Virus record (IMG/VR): IMGVR_UViG_3300048798_000032
Span: 39,429 to 103,428 of that record
DNA from: a virus
DNA length: 64,000 nucleotides
Strand: one strand, 5' to 3'
Shown: positions 15,715 to 23,387 of the stretch, piece after piece
Numbering within the stretch: the stretch's first letter is position 1
How the letters are laid out: every line of letters begins with the position of its first letter
The notes under the pieces: generated by a model
The model's database searches: none
What the model was told of the DNA's origin: nothing
The model's input: only the letters and a program-made list of their open reading frames with translations
Made by a program: the position numbers and the translations under genes

Positions 15715-16070
15715 CCATCTACGTTGACCCGCTCTCCGTCCGGTGCCCGTACTGCGCGACCGTCGCTGGTGGCCATTGCACCGCAGAGCCGAGCCTGAGA
15801 CAGCGGCGGTCGCACGCAGTGCGGATCCGGTTCGCTCTCGAGATGGCAGCTCACTCTGACCCAGCCCTGGACGCCTTCCCCGGATTCGGCCCTACGTCAC
15901 CGTGCGGCATATGCGGTTCAGGACTTCCGCAGCGCCACCGGGTGGTCGATGCGATAGCTGGCCGTCTTGCCGCTGGCGAGAGTGAAGGTGACGTAGCAGC
16001 GGACTATGACCTTCCCCTGGAGGCTGCCCGGCTGGTGGGGGAGTGGGCGCGTAAGTGGGGTGTGGCATGA
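15711..16070 (+). CDS. zinc-finger protein with C-terminal helical domain
   Basis: This 119-aa protein starts at GTG 15711. The N-terminus has CPYCATVAGGHC followed by RQRRSHAVR, a common actinophage motif of Cys pairs with a His and basic tail. A second pair (CGICG) follows. The end (GRLAAGESEGDVAADYDL) resembles the HTH-like helices of DUF433-type domains. A nucleic-acid-binding role is likely but not specific. Confidence 0.55.
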   Translation: MTIYVDPLSVRCPYCATVAGGHCTAEPSLRQRRSHAVRIRFALEMAAHSDPALDAFPGFGPTSPCGICGSGLPQRHRVVDAIAGRLAAGESEGDVAADYDLPLEAARLVGEWARKWGVA

Positions 16071-16101
16071 AAACCCGGCACCGACGGGAGGAGTCAGCCT
16101 G

Positions 16102-16278
16102 TCACTTCGCGGGTCGCTGCGGCATCTCGTTGATGTCGCCCACGAACCACCGGGCGAACTTCCGCAGCACCGCCGAGCGGTTGGAGTCGGGATCGGCCTG
16201 CTTGGCCGCTTCGTCTAGGCGCTTCCACAGATCGTCATCCATGCGGATACGGCGGAACGGTGTTCCCTCGGCTGGCAT
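16102..16278 (-). CDS. ribbon-helix-helix (CopG/Arc-like) regulator
   Basis: This 58-aa protein on the minus strand begins with a strand (TPFRRIRMDDDLWKRLDEAA) and continues with helices and SNRSAVLRKFARWFVGD, a ribbon-helix-helix layout. The start at 16278 is preferred because GGAG lies eight bases upstream. It is divergent from the 16403 gene, whose promoter lies about 60 bp away, so control of that promoter or its own is likely. Confidence 0.6.
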   Translation of the reverse strand: MPAEGTPFRRIRMDDDLWKRLDEAAKQADPDSNRSAVLRKFARWFVGDINEMPQRPAK

Positions 16279-16334
16279 CTTGTCGTCTCCGTTGTCGGCC
16301 CTTGTGACGGTCACGGCCAATCCTCTCATTAGTC

Positions 16335-16363
16335 TTGCCTGTAGCGTCAGTATGCCCTACAAT
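16335..16363 (+). promoter_or_regulatory. sigma70-type promoter
   Basis: TTGCCT (16335-16340) and TACAAT (16358-16363) are separated by 17 bp, directing rightward transcription into the 16403 gene. It sits upstream of the divergent RHH regulator, which is well placed to control it. Confidence 0.55.
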
Positions 16364-16402
16364 AGAGACATCAGCAAGCACTACAGAGATGGAGGGTCAG
16401 CA

Positions 16403-16794
16403 ATGAGCACCACGCAGACCGCCAGCACCGCCAGCCTCACCACACTCCCGGCTGGAACCCTGGTCTCCTACCACGGCTCCATCTACGACTGGCACGGCCT
16501 GTACGTGACCCTCAAGACGTGCGGCTGCCGCGCCTGCCTGTCGTCGGGGGACCTGCGGTACGTGCTGGCCGACGCCGGCTGGGCGGACCCCATGAACCAC
16601 GATGCCGAGCTTGAGCACGTCCGCCCGCAGAGCATCACGGTCGCGGAGGACGCTGGCAGACGGTGTGTGAGGAGCACGGGTTCGTGTGCTCGCACGAGAC
16701 GCTGTCGCTGGCCCGCCAGTTCGCTTCGTGCCCGGAGGAGTGGTGTGAAGTGTGCTCAGGTGATGAACCCGATGAAATCGCCTCGGGGGAATGA
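16403..16794 (+). pseudogene. early Cys-rich protein interrupted by a frameshift
   Basis: The ATG at 16403 (GGAGGG upstream) opens MSTTQTASTASLTTLPAG and reads sensibly to VRPQSITVAED near 16650. After that the frame becomes basic and odd, while the -1 frame gives WQTVCEEHGFVCSHETL and WCEVCSGDEPDEIASGE, ending at TGA 16792-16794. That stop overlaps the next gene's ATG by the usual four bases (ATGA), which argues the second frame is the true C-terminus. A one-base insertion near 16640-16660, a sequencing error or an unusual recoding would explain it. No slippery heptamer is visible. Confidence 0.55.
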
Positions 16795-17171
16795 CTTCAA
16801 TGACTGAGATGCGCATGACGGTCACAACGAAGTCCATCCAGACTGTCGTCCAGCCCGTCTTTCCCGATGCCGACCCGGCAGAGCGCCCATGGCTGGACGA
16901 GGTAATCGCCCGCTTCGGTGAGCCCAGCGTTTACGTGGTGCCCACCCGGCTCCTGGGAACCAGGAGCACGATCCGTGAGTGCTGGGTCTGGTTCCCCGAG
17001 GGCAAGAACTGGAATCTAGCCCTGGACCAGCACCCGCGCTACTGGATCGTCAAGGCCAATGCGGAGTGGGGCAACAAGGCCAGCGCAGAAGCCCGGATTG
17101 ATGGCACCGCGCCGCCGCCCGCGTCGGCTATCCGTTCCGTCCTCGTCGCAGCGATGTTCCTGGAGGGCTGA
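16791..17171 (+). CDS. early protein, unknown
   Basis: This 126-aa protein starts at ATG 16791, overlapping the frameshifted gene. It reads as a mixed alpha/beta protein (TLLGT-like strands, ECWVWFPEGKNW, YWIVKANAEWG). No family was recognised. Confidence 0.5.
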   Translation: MTSMTEMRMTVTTKSIQTVVQPVFPDADPAERPWLDEVIARFGEPSVYVVPTRLLGTRSTIRECWVWFPEGKNWNLALDQHPRYWIVKANAEWGNKASAEARIDGTAPPPASAIRSVLVAAMFLEG

Positions 17172-17175
17172 CCAA

Positions 17176-17589
17176 GTGAGCACCGATACCCCCCGTATGC
17201 CAGTCAGCTACGACGAGGACATCTCACGGGAGCCAGAGGGCGAGACAACCGAGTTTCCCGTCTGCACCCAGCACCCCCTTACCTACTGGTCCTCGTGCCC
17301 GGACTGCCGTGCGCAGGTGGCAGCAGAGCAGGCCGAGCAGGACGCAGGGAACGCCACCGAGATCGTCCAGCACAACCGCGAGTTCGATGAGGCTCTCCGG
17401 ATGGCCAGCGGCGCACTCAACCACACCATCGCTGAGCTTGGCCACCTGATGAGCGACAGCGTCCACGACATAGAGCTGACCGAGTCCACCCTCGGCGATG
17501 ACGCGAAGGCCGAACTTGAGACCGCAGCCCGTGCAGTCCGGAACGTACAGCGGATAGCCACTCTGCGGCTGAAGATGATGGAGGGCTGA
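17176..17589 (+). CDS. early protein with Cys pair and long helices
   Basis: This 137-aa protein starts at GTG 17176. An early C-x2-C (SSCPDCRAQVAAEQAEQD) is followed by long acidic helices (ALNHTIAELGHLMSDSVHDI). No family was recognised. Confidence 0.5.
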   Translation: MSTDTPRMPVSYDEDISREPEGETTEFPVCTQHPLTYWSSCPDCRAQVAAEQAEQDAGNATEIVQHNREFDEALRMASGALNHTIAELGHLMSDSVHDIELTESTLGDDAKAELETAARAVRNVQRIATLRLKMMEG

Positions 17590-17592
17590 CCA

Positions 17593-17832
17593 GTGGGCAC
17601 CAGCAAGCTCGGCCGCATTCCGTTCCGCACCGCCGAGATCATCCCGGACGAGCCAGACGGCCGGCGCGTCACCTACGTCACGGGAATCAACTGCTCTGGC
17701 ACCCACCAGAACGAAGTGATCCAGCGCGTGCGCCACCCTGACGGCCAGGGGTTCGAGTACGTCATCATGCGCGGCCTGTCGTCGGCTAAGGCTGCGGCAA
17801 TATGCCTGATCCTGAATGCACCGGAGGTCTGA
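17593..17832 (+). CDS. small early protein, unknown
   Basis: This 79-aa protein starts at GTG 17593. It has short strands (RVTYVTGINCSG, GFEYVIMRGL) and a C-terminal helix (SAKAAAICLILNAP). No family was recognised. Confidence 0.5.
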   Translation: MGTSKLGRIPFRTAEIIPDEPDGRRVTYVTGINCSGTHQNEVIQRVRHPDGQGFEYVIMRGLSSAKAAAICLILNAPEV

Positions 17833-17835
17833 GCA

Positions 17836-18000
17836 ATGAGCGCCAGCGGGCTTCCTTATGCCGACTTTGACCGCTACTGCGACGAGCACAATATCAAGCC
17901 GGGCGAGGAACCAGCCGCTTTCGCCGCATGGCTGCACGAGATCAGCAACGGCAAATGGAATGGGCAGATGGGGCAAGTCTCGCCGGGGGAGTCCCAATGA
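17836..18000 (+). CDS. 54-aa early protein, unknown
   Basis: ATG 17836 lies just after the previous stop, and the TGA overlaps the next ATG. The product is acidic and Trp-containing (FAAWLHEISNGKWNGQ). Too short for family assignment. Confidence 0.45.
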   Translation: MSASGLPYADFDRYCDEHNIKPGEEPAAFAAWLHEISNGKWNGQMGQVSPGESQ

Positions 18001-18290
18001 CTACCGCAACAGACCAGACCTGGGAGGTAGTTCCCTCCCCCTCGTCGCCGCGAATTAAAACCAGCACTGAGGGAGAGCAGGCCACATGTGCAGCCTGCTA
18101 CCAGGAAATCACCCTCCTAGGTGGTAGCTGGACAGACCCAGACGGATGCACGAACTGCTACGGCGACTTGTCTGCACCTTATGTACCACACAAGCCCACA
18201 GAGGGAGAGCACCCAATACCACTAGCCAAGCCTGCTGACCCATTCTTCGGTATCCCTAACGCTGACGACGAGCAGAACGAGCCGTGGTGA
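17997..18290 (+). CDS. small zinc-ribbon protein
   Basis: This 97-aa protein starts at ATG 17997 and has CAAC-x14-CTNC, a typical zinc ribbon. Two copies of a TEGE-encoding motif (near 18069 and 18200) match the genome's start-associated sequence although they lie inside the frame. This may mark short ORFs fused by loss of stops. Confidence 0.5.
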   Translation: MTTATDQTWEVVPSPSSPRIKTSTEGEQATCAACYQEITLLGGSWTDPDGCTNCYGDLSAPYVPHKPTEGEHPIPLAKPADPFFGIPNADDEQNEPW

Positions 18291-18685
18291 CGATGCCCTA
18301 CCCACCGAAGCCCCCGACGCCGCAGATCGTCGGCGCGATCCTCAAGCGCGCAGGGTTCAACCGGTCACAGTCCAGCGGCGTCTACGTCCGGACTGCCGGT
18401 TACGCGGTGCGCAAGTCCCGCACTCAGCCAGATGCCGTTGAGGTCCGGTGGTGGCCCGACTTGCCCGACTTGCGCGAGGTTGCGCCTGACGCTGACGACG
18501 ACATCACGGGCCGCCGGTACCGGTGGCTCCAGCGGTACGCCGACGCAATCACCACCGACGCGCTCTATCACGGGCGCTTCGTGGTCCGGTTCACCAGCCA
18601 GGACGGCAAGGTCACTGTTTACCTGCGCCGCCCGGCCGCCGTCGTTGAGAACTTCAAGACCAGCACCGACGAGAACGGGGGCTGA
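18287..18685 (+). CDS. early protein, unknown
   Basis: This 132-aa protein starts at GTG 18287 (GTGA) or ATG 18293. It is basic, with strands and helices (AILKRAGFNRSQSSGVYVR, VRWWPDLPDL, VVRFTSQDGKVTVYLRR). It resembles small phage proteins of alpha/beta fold, but none can be named. Confidence 0.5.
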   Translation: MTMPYPPKPPTPQIVGAILKRAGFNRSQSSGVYVRTAGYAVRKSRTQPDAVEVRWWPDLPDLREVAPDADDDITGRRYRWLQRYADAITTDALYHGRFVVRFTSQDGKVTVYLRRPAAVVENFKTSTDENGG

Positions 18686-18688
18686 GCT

Positions 18689-19003
18689 ATGGCCGACAAG
18701 CACACCGAACGGGCACTCGGCAACGAGCGGAAACGCCATACTGACCAGGCCCGCGCGATGGCCATGCGTATCCAGCGGGAAGCGGGCTACATCCTGGACG
18801 AGCTCGACGGCGGCCACATCCCGTCTCACCATCTTGTCGCTGACGCCGTTGAACTTGAGCGCCGGATGGCCGCCCTGGAAGCCATCAAGGACACGTCTGG
18901 CATCTACGAGGCGCAGCTAGCCGCTATGGCCGACGCCGATGAGAACGGGGTAGTAGCTCCCAATGCCTGCCTCGCCATGGCTGCGGCAGCGACGGCGGCC
19001 TGA
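18689..19003 (+). CDS. helical early protein, unknown
   Basis: This 104-aa protein is largely alpha-helical (RARAMAMRIQREAGYI-like charged helices, VELERRMAALEAIKD), with a dispersed Ala-rich end. No family was recognised. Confidence 0.5.
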   Translation: MADKHTERALGNERKRHTDQARAMAMRIQREAGYILDELDGGHIPSHHLVADAVELERRMAALEAIKDTSGIYEAQLAAMADADENGVVAPNACLAMAAAATAA

Positions 19004-19004
19004 C

Positions 19005-19511
19005 GTGACCGCGATGCGCGAGGTTCCGTCACCCACGCGAGGCAGCGGCGCGACCGTCTGCTGCGGCGGCCACCGCGAGCGCTGCCTGTTCGGTCATATG
19101 CACTCCTGGTCGACCTGGTACGAGGGCGGCAAGCTCCAGCGGACGACCGACACCTTCCACTGCCACGTCTGCGGCGGAGTCTGCACCGCCGACGAGGAAG
19201 ACTGCCCGGCCACGTCGGCACCGCACACGAGCACGAGCTCGGCCATCGTCGCCGGGACGAGCCTGCGCGCAAGCCGGCGCACCGCGGGCTTGGCCGGGCG
19301 GTACGTGAACGCCGACCCGCCCCCATCGCATCCACCGGACGACCCCATCTGGATCGAGCACGCCGCGATCGCGCTGGCTGAAGCACATGGTGCGTCCATC
19401 GCTCTCACTGGCGCCATCCTGAACGCGCAGCGCAAGATAACCGATCTGGCTGTCGAGTGGGCAGAGCGGCAGTCTCCGCAGAGAACCCCGCACCAAAAGG
19501 GGGAGCAGTGA
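19005..19511 (+). CDS. Cys/His-rich early protein
   Basis: This 168-aa protein takes GTG 19005 as start; an upstream extension would overlap the previous gene heavily. It has VCCGGHRERC with FGHMHSW, and CHVCGGVC, making one or two zinc sites, followed by a helical C-terminus (AIALAEAHGASIALTGAIL). Function unknown. Confidence 0.5.
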   Translation: MTAMREVPSPTRGSGATVCCGGHRERCLFGHMHSWSTWYEGGKLQRTTDTFHCHVCGGVCTADEEDCPATSAPHTSTSSAIVAGTSLRASRRTAGLAGRYVNADPPPSHPPDDPIWIEHAAIALAEAHGASIALTGAILNAQRKITDLAVEWAERQSPQRTPHQKGEQ

Positions 19512-19702
19512 CTCCCGAAGCGCGGACCGCAATCAAGCGCGCCTATCTTGACGGCGCATCTATAGACGAGATCGCCTGCGCCGCCGGAGTGGCCGCCGAC
19601 CGCGCCGAGACCTACCTGCGCTGGTGGTGTGACCGCGGCTGCCCGGGAGCCGAGAAGGACAGTGAAGGCAACTACAGGCTTGCCGGTAAGGGGGAGCAGT
19701 GA
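19508..19702 (+). CDS. small HTH protein
   Basis: This 64-aa protein starts at GTG 19508 behind the start motif ACCCCGCACCAAAAGGGGGA. The segment AIKRAYLDGASIDEIACAAG reads as a helix-turn-helix, with WWCDRGCPG after it. A likely DNA-binding protein of unknown target. Confidence 0.5.
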   Translation: MTPEARTAIKRAYLDGASIDEIACAAGVAADRAETYLRWWCDRGCPGAEKDSEGNYRLAGKGEQ

Positions 19703-19902
19703 GCGCGCTATCTCCCGCTGAGTGGTCCCGGAACTGGCAAGCCCTTAAGGACTACCTGGCCGCGGAGATCGACGCGAACCTTGAAGTCGCGGTGTCCTGT
19801 GACGGCGAGGAACTCAAGCCCACGAAGGCAGCCCACTACTCGCTGGTGGCTGCTCAGCGCGCCACGCTGGCCAAGATGCGGGAACTGGAGGCTGGGCAAT
19901 GA
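19699..19902 (+). CDS. small helical protein, unknown
   Basis: This 67-aa protein starts at GTG 19699 behind AAGGGGGAG. Two helices (WQALKDYLAAEIDANLEVA, VAAQRATLAKMRELEA) are visible. Coupled to its neighbours by four-base overlaps. Confidence 0.5.
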   Translation: MSALSPAEWSRNWQALKDYLAAEIDANLEVAVSCDGEELKPTKAAHYSLVAAQRATLAKMRELEAGQ

Positions 19903-20183
19903 GCCGCCACGACGAAGACATCGCCTCCGACTACGCCGACTGGTCAGGCGATGACGGGGACGACGGCGATGACCGTTATGAGGAATACAAGGACGCCGTG
20001 GCCATGGGCTACATCTGGCCGGACGGCACCCAGCGCGAACCGCCCGAACCTGACTGGTCTGCCAGGGAGTACGCCGAGCACTGCGAAGAGATGCACGGGG
20101 GCGGCGCATGCGACTGCCCGATGGTGCCGCTCGAACCAGCATCGCCCGGTGATCCTGGCTACTCCGACGAGCCTCCGTTCTGA
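19899..20183 (+). CDS. acidic protein with Asp/Gly run
   Basis: This 94-aa, very acidic product (DYADWSGDDGDDGDDRYEE) ends in a Cys-containing segment (GGGACDCPMVP). Small acidic phage proteins sometimes mimic DNA, but nothing specific supports that here. Confidence 0.5.
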   Translation: MSRHDEDIASDYADWSGDDGDDGDDRYEEYKDAVAMGYIWPDGTQREPPEPDWSAREYAEHCEEMHGGGACDCPMVPLEPASPGDPGYSDEPPF

Positions 20184-20202
20184 ACCCCGCACCGAAGGAA
20201 GG

Positions 20203-20394
20203 ATGAGTGAGATGCCCGACTGGTACCGAACCCACAACGCGAGCCCAGACGCCTACCCGGACAGTGAGTACACCGACTGGGCGCAGGACAACGGGCTGTA
20301 TGTCGATGCGGCCGGAAATGTGGACTACGGCCCACCTGTCCCGGACGGCGACGTGATGCCATTCGACTCTTGCGCCGAGTGGCGCGAGGACTGA
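20203..20394 (+). CDS. small acidic protein, unknown
   Basis: This 63-aa protein starts at ATG 20203 behind the start motif CCCCGCACCGAAGGAAGG. It is acidic and aromatic (DWYRTHNASPDAYPDSEY). No family was recognised. Confidence 0.45.
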   Translation: MSEMPDWYRTHNASPDAYPDSEYTDWAQDNGLYVDAAGNVDYGPPVPDGDVMPFDSCAEWRED

Positions 20395-20397
20395 CCC

Positions 20398-20508
20398 ATG
20401 CCACACCGCAGGGTTGTACGCCGGGTGGTGCTGGCTCCAGTGGGCTGCCTGATGTGGGTGGCGATTCCTCTCCTGTCCCTCGGTGCGATTTTGGTTGTGG
20501 TGATCTGA
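20398..20508 (+). CDS. 36-aa membrane peptide
   Basis: ATG 20398 gives a basic head (MPHRRVVRRV) followed by a hydrophobic helix (VLAPVGCLMWVAIPLLSLGA). This is a positive-inside single-span peptide. The next gene starts immediately after its stop. Confidence 0.45.
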   Translation: MPHRRVVRRVVLAPVGCLMWVAIPLLSLGAILVVVI

Positions 20509-20748
20509 ATGCCCTGCTGTAGTGAGCACGGATGCCGCCGCAAGACACCCATCGGTGTCAGCCGTGGAGCTTTCTCAGGACGCATCTACGCGATCACCCG
20601 GTCACGTCTCATCAGCGATGACGGTGGCCACTCGGGAACCTTTGAGGCCAGCGAGAAGCACGACATCACCAACGCTATGAAGTTCTTCATCAAGGCTAAC
20701 CGGGAGTGGGTAGAGCAAGTGCTCAGCGAGGAGAACGGCGGTGCCTGA
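20509..20748 (+). CDS. small protein with Cys/His head, unknown
   Basis: This 79-aa protein begins MPCCSEHGCRRK and then reads alpha/beta (GRIYAITRSRLISDDGGHSG, NAMKFFIKANREWVEQVL). No family was recognised. Confidence 0.45.
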   Translation: MPCCSEHGCRRKTPIGVSRGAFSGRIYAITRSRLISDDGGHSGTFEASEKHDITNAMKFFIKANREWVEQVLSEENGGA

Positions 20749-21055
20749 CCTGCCCGCGATCGAGCGCCCCAACGGGAAGCTCTACCGTCCCCGCAAACTG
20801 GTGGCCTGCCCAGTCAGTGACACCTACGACGAGATAGCCGCGGTGGTCGTCTTCGGCACCCACGATCCAGACCGCGCGCAGGCTCTCGCTGACTCACTGG
20901 TCCGCTGTGACGTGGACAGCGGCTACGTTGCCGCGAATCCCGGCCGCGTCTGGTGGCGCGACGGATTCGAGTGCGGCCAGCGGGTGTGGGTCGTTGACGA
21001 CGAGCACGGCCGGGCTGGAGTGCTGTTCGAGATAGTGGAGGACGGGAATGCCTAG
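20741..21055 (+). CDS. early alpha/beta protein, unknown
   Basis: This 104-aa protein starts at GTG 20741 in the previous gene's end. It has the pattern VVVFGTHDPDRAQALADSLV and VWVVDDEHGRAGVLFEIV. No family was recognised. Confidence 0.5.
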   Translation: MPDLPAIERPNGKLYRPRKLVACPVSDTYDEIAAVVVFGTHDPDRAQALADSLVRCDVDSGYVAANPGRVWWRDGFECGQRVWVVDDEHGRAGVLFEIVEDGNA

Positions 21056-21278
21056 CCACAAGAGCACCCAGCTAGCAGGTCACGGACTCCAGGCTGAAGG
21101 CAAGCCCTACACGATCGCAGGCAGTGAGCTGATCCGGGTTCAGTGTGGACGCCATGGCCGCGGGCTGTGCTCTTGTGGAGCGGCCTCTGAAGTGCTGCCC
21201 ACCGATGCCGCGCGGAAACGCTGGCACGCTGCCCATAAAGATCAAGAGCGGCAACGACAGGAGCAGGGTGATGGCTGA
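21048..21278 (+). CDS. small zinc-binding protein
   Basis: This 76-aa protein contains CGRHGRGLCSCG with more His downstream (HAAHKD), a likely zinc site. Its C-terminal codons lie in a 41-bp block repeated at 22793-22833. Confidence 0.5.
   Translation: MPSHKSTQLAGHGLQAEGKPYTIAGSELIRVQCGRHGRGLCSCGAASEVLPTDAARKRWHAAHKDQERQRQEQGDG
21238..21278 (+). repeat. 41-bp direct repeat, copy 1
   Basis: It is identical at 40 of 41 positions to 22793-22833. It contains the ribosome site and first codons (ATGGCTGA) of the downstream gene, so both copies place the same start signal before different proteins. Confidence 0.9.
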
Positions 21279-21612
21279 CGAGCTGCGGGAGGAAATGATC
21301 CGCTCCGTCCAGAACCGGGCGTGGCGCAACAAGCTCGGCAAGGGGTTCAGCACCAGCGATGTCCCGCTGGAGTTCTGTCTTCTGTCGGCCGAGGTGTCCG
21401 AGGCGTTCGAGGCATGGCGCAGGCAAGACCCCCGTGCCCTCGGTGCCGAACTGGCCGACGTGATGATCTTCCTGGCTGGCCTTGCGGAGATGACGGGCAC
21501 CGACCTCCAGGCCGAGGTTCTGGCGAAGCTGGCAGTCAACGAAGGCCGCACCTACGAACGGCTGGCGAACGGATGCAGCATCAAAACCCGGGCTGGAGGC
21601 CAGGATGGCTGA
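21271..21612 (+). CDS. MazG-like nucleotide pyrophosphohydrolase
   Basis: This 113-aa protein has the MazG-type core: helix with KLGKGFSTSDVPLEFCLLSA, then EVSEAFEAWRR and ELADVMIFLAGLAEMTG, giving the E-x2-E and E-x2-D metal-binding pattern. MazG-like enzymes hydrolyse nucleoside triphosphates to monophosphates, and phages use them to tune nucleotide or alarmone pools. ATG 21271 is set by the ribosome site in the repeated block. Confidence 0.7.
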   Translation: MADELREEMIRSVQNRAWRNKLGKGFSTSDVPLEFCLLSAEVSEAFEAWRRQDPRALGAELADVMIFLAGLAEMTGTDLQAEVLAKLAVNEGRTYERLANGCSIKTRAGGQDG

Positions 21613-21868
21613 ACCCGGCCTGCTCACCGAGCTAGACGAAGCCGAGCACTGCCGCTGCGGCAAGACTCACGAGGAGTGCGCCGAAGACGGCGGCTGCCGC
21701 TGGTCGCGCCTGGACAGCAGCGAAGCCGAAGCCGTGAGACTCCTGGAATACGCCCTGCACCTCCGCAGGAACGGGGAGAACGCTCCAGGAGGCACCGAGA
21801 CATGGGCCCAGTGGGATCGTGACGCAGAGACGTTCCTGCGGGCGAGGATTGAGGCGAGCGGTGCCTGA
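21605..21868 (+). CDS. small Cys-rich protein, unknown
   Basis: This 87-aa protein has CRCGKTHEEC...GGC near the N-terminus and a helical C-terminus (AVRLLEYALHLRRNGE). A possible zinc-binding protein. Confidence 0.5.
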   Translation: MAEPGLLTELDEAEHCRCGKTHEECAEDGGCRWSRLDSSEAEAVRLLEYALHLRRNGENAPGGTETWAQWDRDAETFLRARIEASGA

Positions 21869-22232
21869 CTATCCTTCCGAAGCGCTGGCCGCAGCAACAG
21901 CCGCACTCGTCCAGTACTGGAACGGCGACAAACTTGGCGCCGACGAGTACAAGGGAAGCGCCCGCGCAGCACTGGACGCTGCTGCCCCTCTCCTCGCTGA
22001 TGCTTGCGCAAAGGCGATCCTCCAGCACATGGAAGATCATGGGCTGCCGATGCATGTGGACCTGCCAGCCGACGCGGCAGTACGGCGGAACATGCGCCGG
22101 ATCCACTTCACCACCGCTGCCCGTGTCGCTGCCAGCGCATTCAGCACCGACGAGGAGATGAAGCGGCAGGCAGCCGAAGCCCTGGCCACTGGTGACTACA
22201 TCGCCTGCCAGATACCCGAGAGCGGAGAGTAG
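21861..22232 (+). CDS. helical early protein, unknown
   Basis: This 123-aa protein starts at GTG 21861 (overlap). It is all-helical in appearance (LAAATAALVQYWNGDKLGAD, AAPLLADACAKAILQHME). No family was recognised. Confidence 0.5.
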   Translation: MPDYPSEALAAATAALVQYWNGDKLGADEYKGSARAALDAAAPLLADACAKAILQHMEDHGLPMHVDLPADAAVRRNMRRIHFTTAARVAASAFSTDEEMKRQAAEALATGDYIACQIPESGE

Positions 22233-22265
22233 CCCGATGCCCGCACTGCTGCCAGGGGAGCGGTG

Positions 22266-22691
22266 ATGGGTACCGGCTGGCGGCCGCGCAAGCGGAGAGG
22301 TGCCGACAAGCGTCAGCGTCAGAAGCTGGTCGGTGTCCGGCTCGTGGACGCGGAGTATGAGGCCATCAAGTCCGCGGCCTATCGCAAGGGTGTCTCTCCC
22401 GGTGCGCTGCTGCGGGACGCATTCGCTGAGAACAGGCAGTTGCGTGCCGAGGTGGCGCAGTTCCGCAAGGATGCCCGTGACGCGCTGCTCGTCGTGACGG
22501 TGCTCATACGCAAGCTCGGCGGCCATGCCCTGATCGCTGACGCCGACCTCGCCGTCGAAACCGGCGCGCTGATCCGGTTCCCGGAAATGGGCGGCTACAG
22601 CCTGACCATCAAGGACGGCCCGGCCAGCGGTGGCCCGCGGCTCGACGACTACACCGGCAGTGGGCCCGGCCAGCAAGGAGGGGAACGATAG
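22266..22691 (+). CDS. ribbon-helix-helix-type DNA-binding protein
   Basis: This 141-aa protein starts at ATG 22266 (GTG 22263 is also possible). After a basic head comes KLVGVRLVDAEYEAIKSAAY, KGVSPGALLRDAF and a long helix, the pattern of mobilisation-type RHH proteins (MobC-like). It may be a regulator rather than a mobilisation protein, since no relaxase is present. Confidence 0.5.
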   Translation: MGTGWRPRKRRGADKRQRQKLVGVRLVDAEYEAIKSAAYRKGVSPGALLRDAFAENRQLRAEVAQFRKDARDALLVVTVLIRKLGGHALIADADLAVETGALIRFPEMGGYSLTIKDGPASGGPRLDDYTGSGPGQQGGER

Positions 22692-22792
22692 ATGCTGCGC
22701 GATCGCCTCTGGCTGCACCGCCACCGACCTGCCCCCGCAGCGTGAGGGTTCCCGTGTCGTGCGCGGGGCGATGTACAAATGGGAGCCGACGC

Positions 22793-22833
22793 AAGATCAA
22801 GAGCGGCAACGACGGGAGCAGGGTGATGGCTGA
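22793..22833 (+). repeat. 41-bp direct repeat, copy 2
   Basis: The partner of 21238-21278, with one mismatch. Upstream lie only tiny ORFs (ATG 22692 and ATG 22771), the second ending in the same encoded tail as the protein at 21048. This suggests a gene-end plus gene-start cassette was duplicated. Confidence 0.9.
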
Positions 22834-23278
22834 ACCACTCCACGTCGGCACCCTCAGCGCTGACCATCTTTACCGCGTCCTGGTGACCGGCAGCCGCACT
22901 TGGGACGATCCTGAAGCGGTCGTGTTCGAACTCGCCGGGCTGTCGCTCCAGCACGCGCCAATCGTCGTGATCCACGGTGCAGCCAGAGATGGTGCCGACC
23001 GGTTCGCCCGCTTGGCCGCGAACGCGATCGGCGTACCCGAGGAACCCCACCCGGCCGACTGGCACAAGTACAACCGCCGCGCCGGGATGATCCGCAACGC
23101 CGAGATGGTGAAGGCTGGGGCCGATGTCTGCCTCGCCTTCATCATGCCCTGCCGCTTGGCGAGCTGTGACCGTGGCGGCCCGCACGGCACCCACGGGGCA
23201 ACCCATTGTGCAGACCTAGCCGGGAAGGCAGCCATCGAAGTCCGGAGATTCACGAGCAGCAGCGGCGAGGAGATGTAG
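22826..23278 (+). CDS. SLOG-family (YspA/DUF2493-like) nucleotide-binding protein
   Basis: This 150-aa protein shows the SLOG pattern: VLVTGSRTWDDPEAV, then VVIHGAARDGADRFARLAA, HPADWHKYNRRAGMIRN and ADVCLAFIM. SLOG proteins bind nucleotides or nucleotide-derived ligands through a Rossmann-like fold and are frequent in phages. The start lies in the second copy of the 41-bp repeat. The ligand is unknown. Confidence 0.72.
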   Translation: MAEPLHVGTLSADHLYRVLVTGSRTWDDPEAVVFELAGLSLQHAPIVVIHGAARDGADRFARLAANAIGVPEEPHPADWHKYNRRAGMIRNAEMVKAGADVCLAFIMPCRLASCDRGGPHGTHGATHCADLAGKAAIEVRRFTSSSGEEM

Positions 23279-23387
23279 CCATCTTGCCGGGCAGTACAGC
23301 AAGCAAGACGCTTACGGAGCACTACAGGAAGCGGCATGACGGTTAATTGCGTTGCCCGATCAGCCCCGAAGATGGAGAGTCCTGAAC

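Noticed and set aside
16055-16400. Plus-strand frame that continues from the 16070 stop through the RHH gene
   Set aside because: It is antisense to the RHH gene and lacks a plausible protein before ATG 16403.
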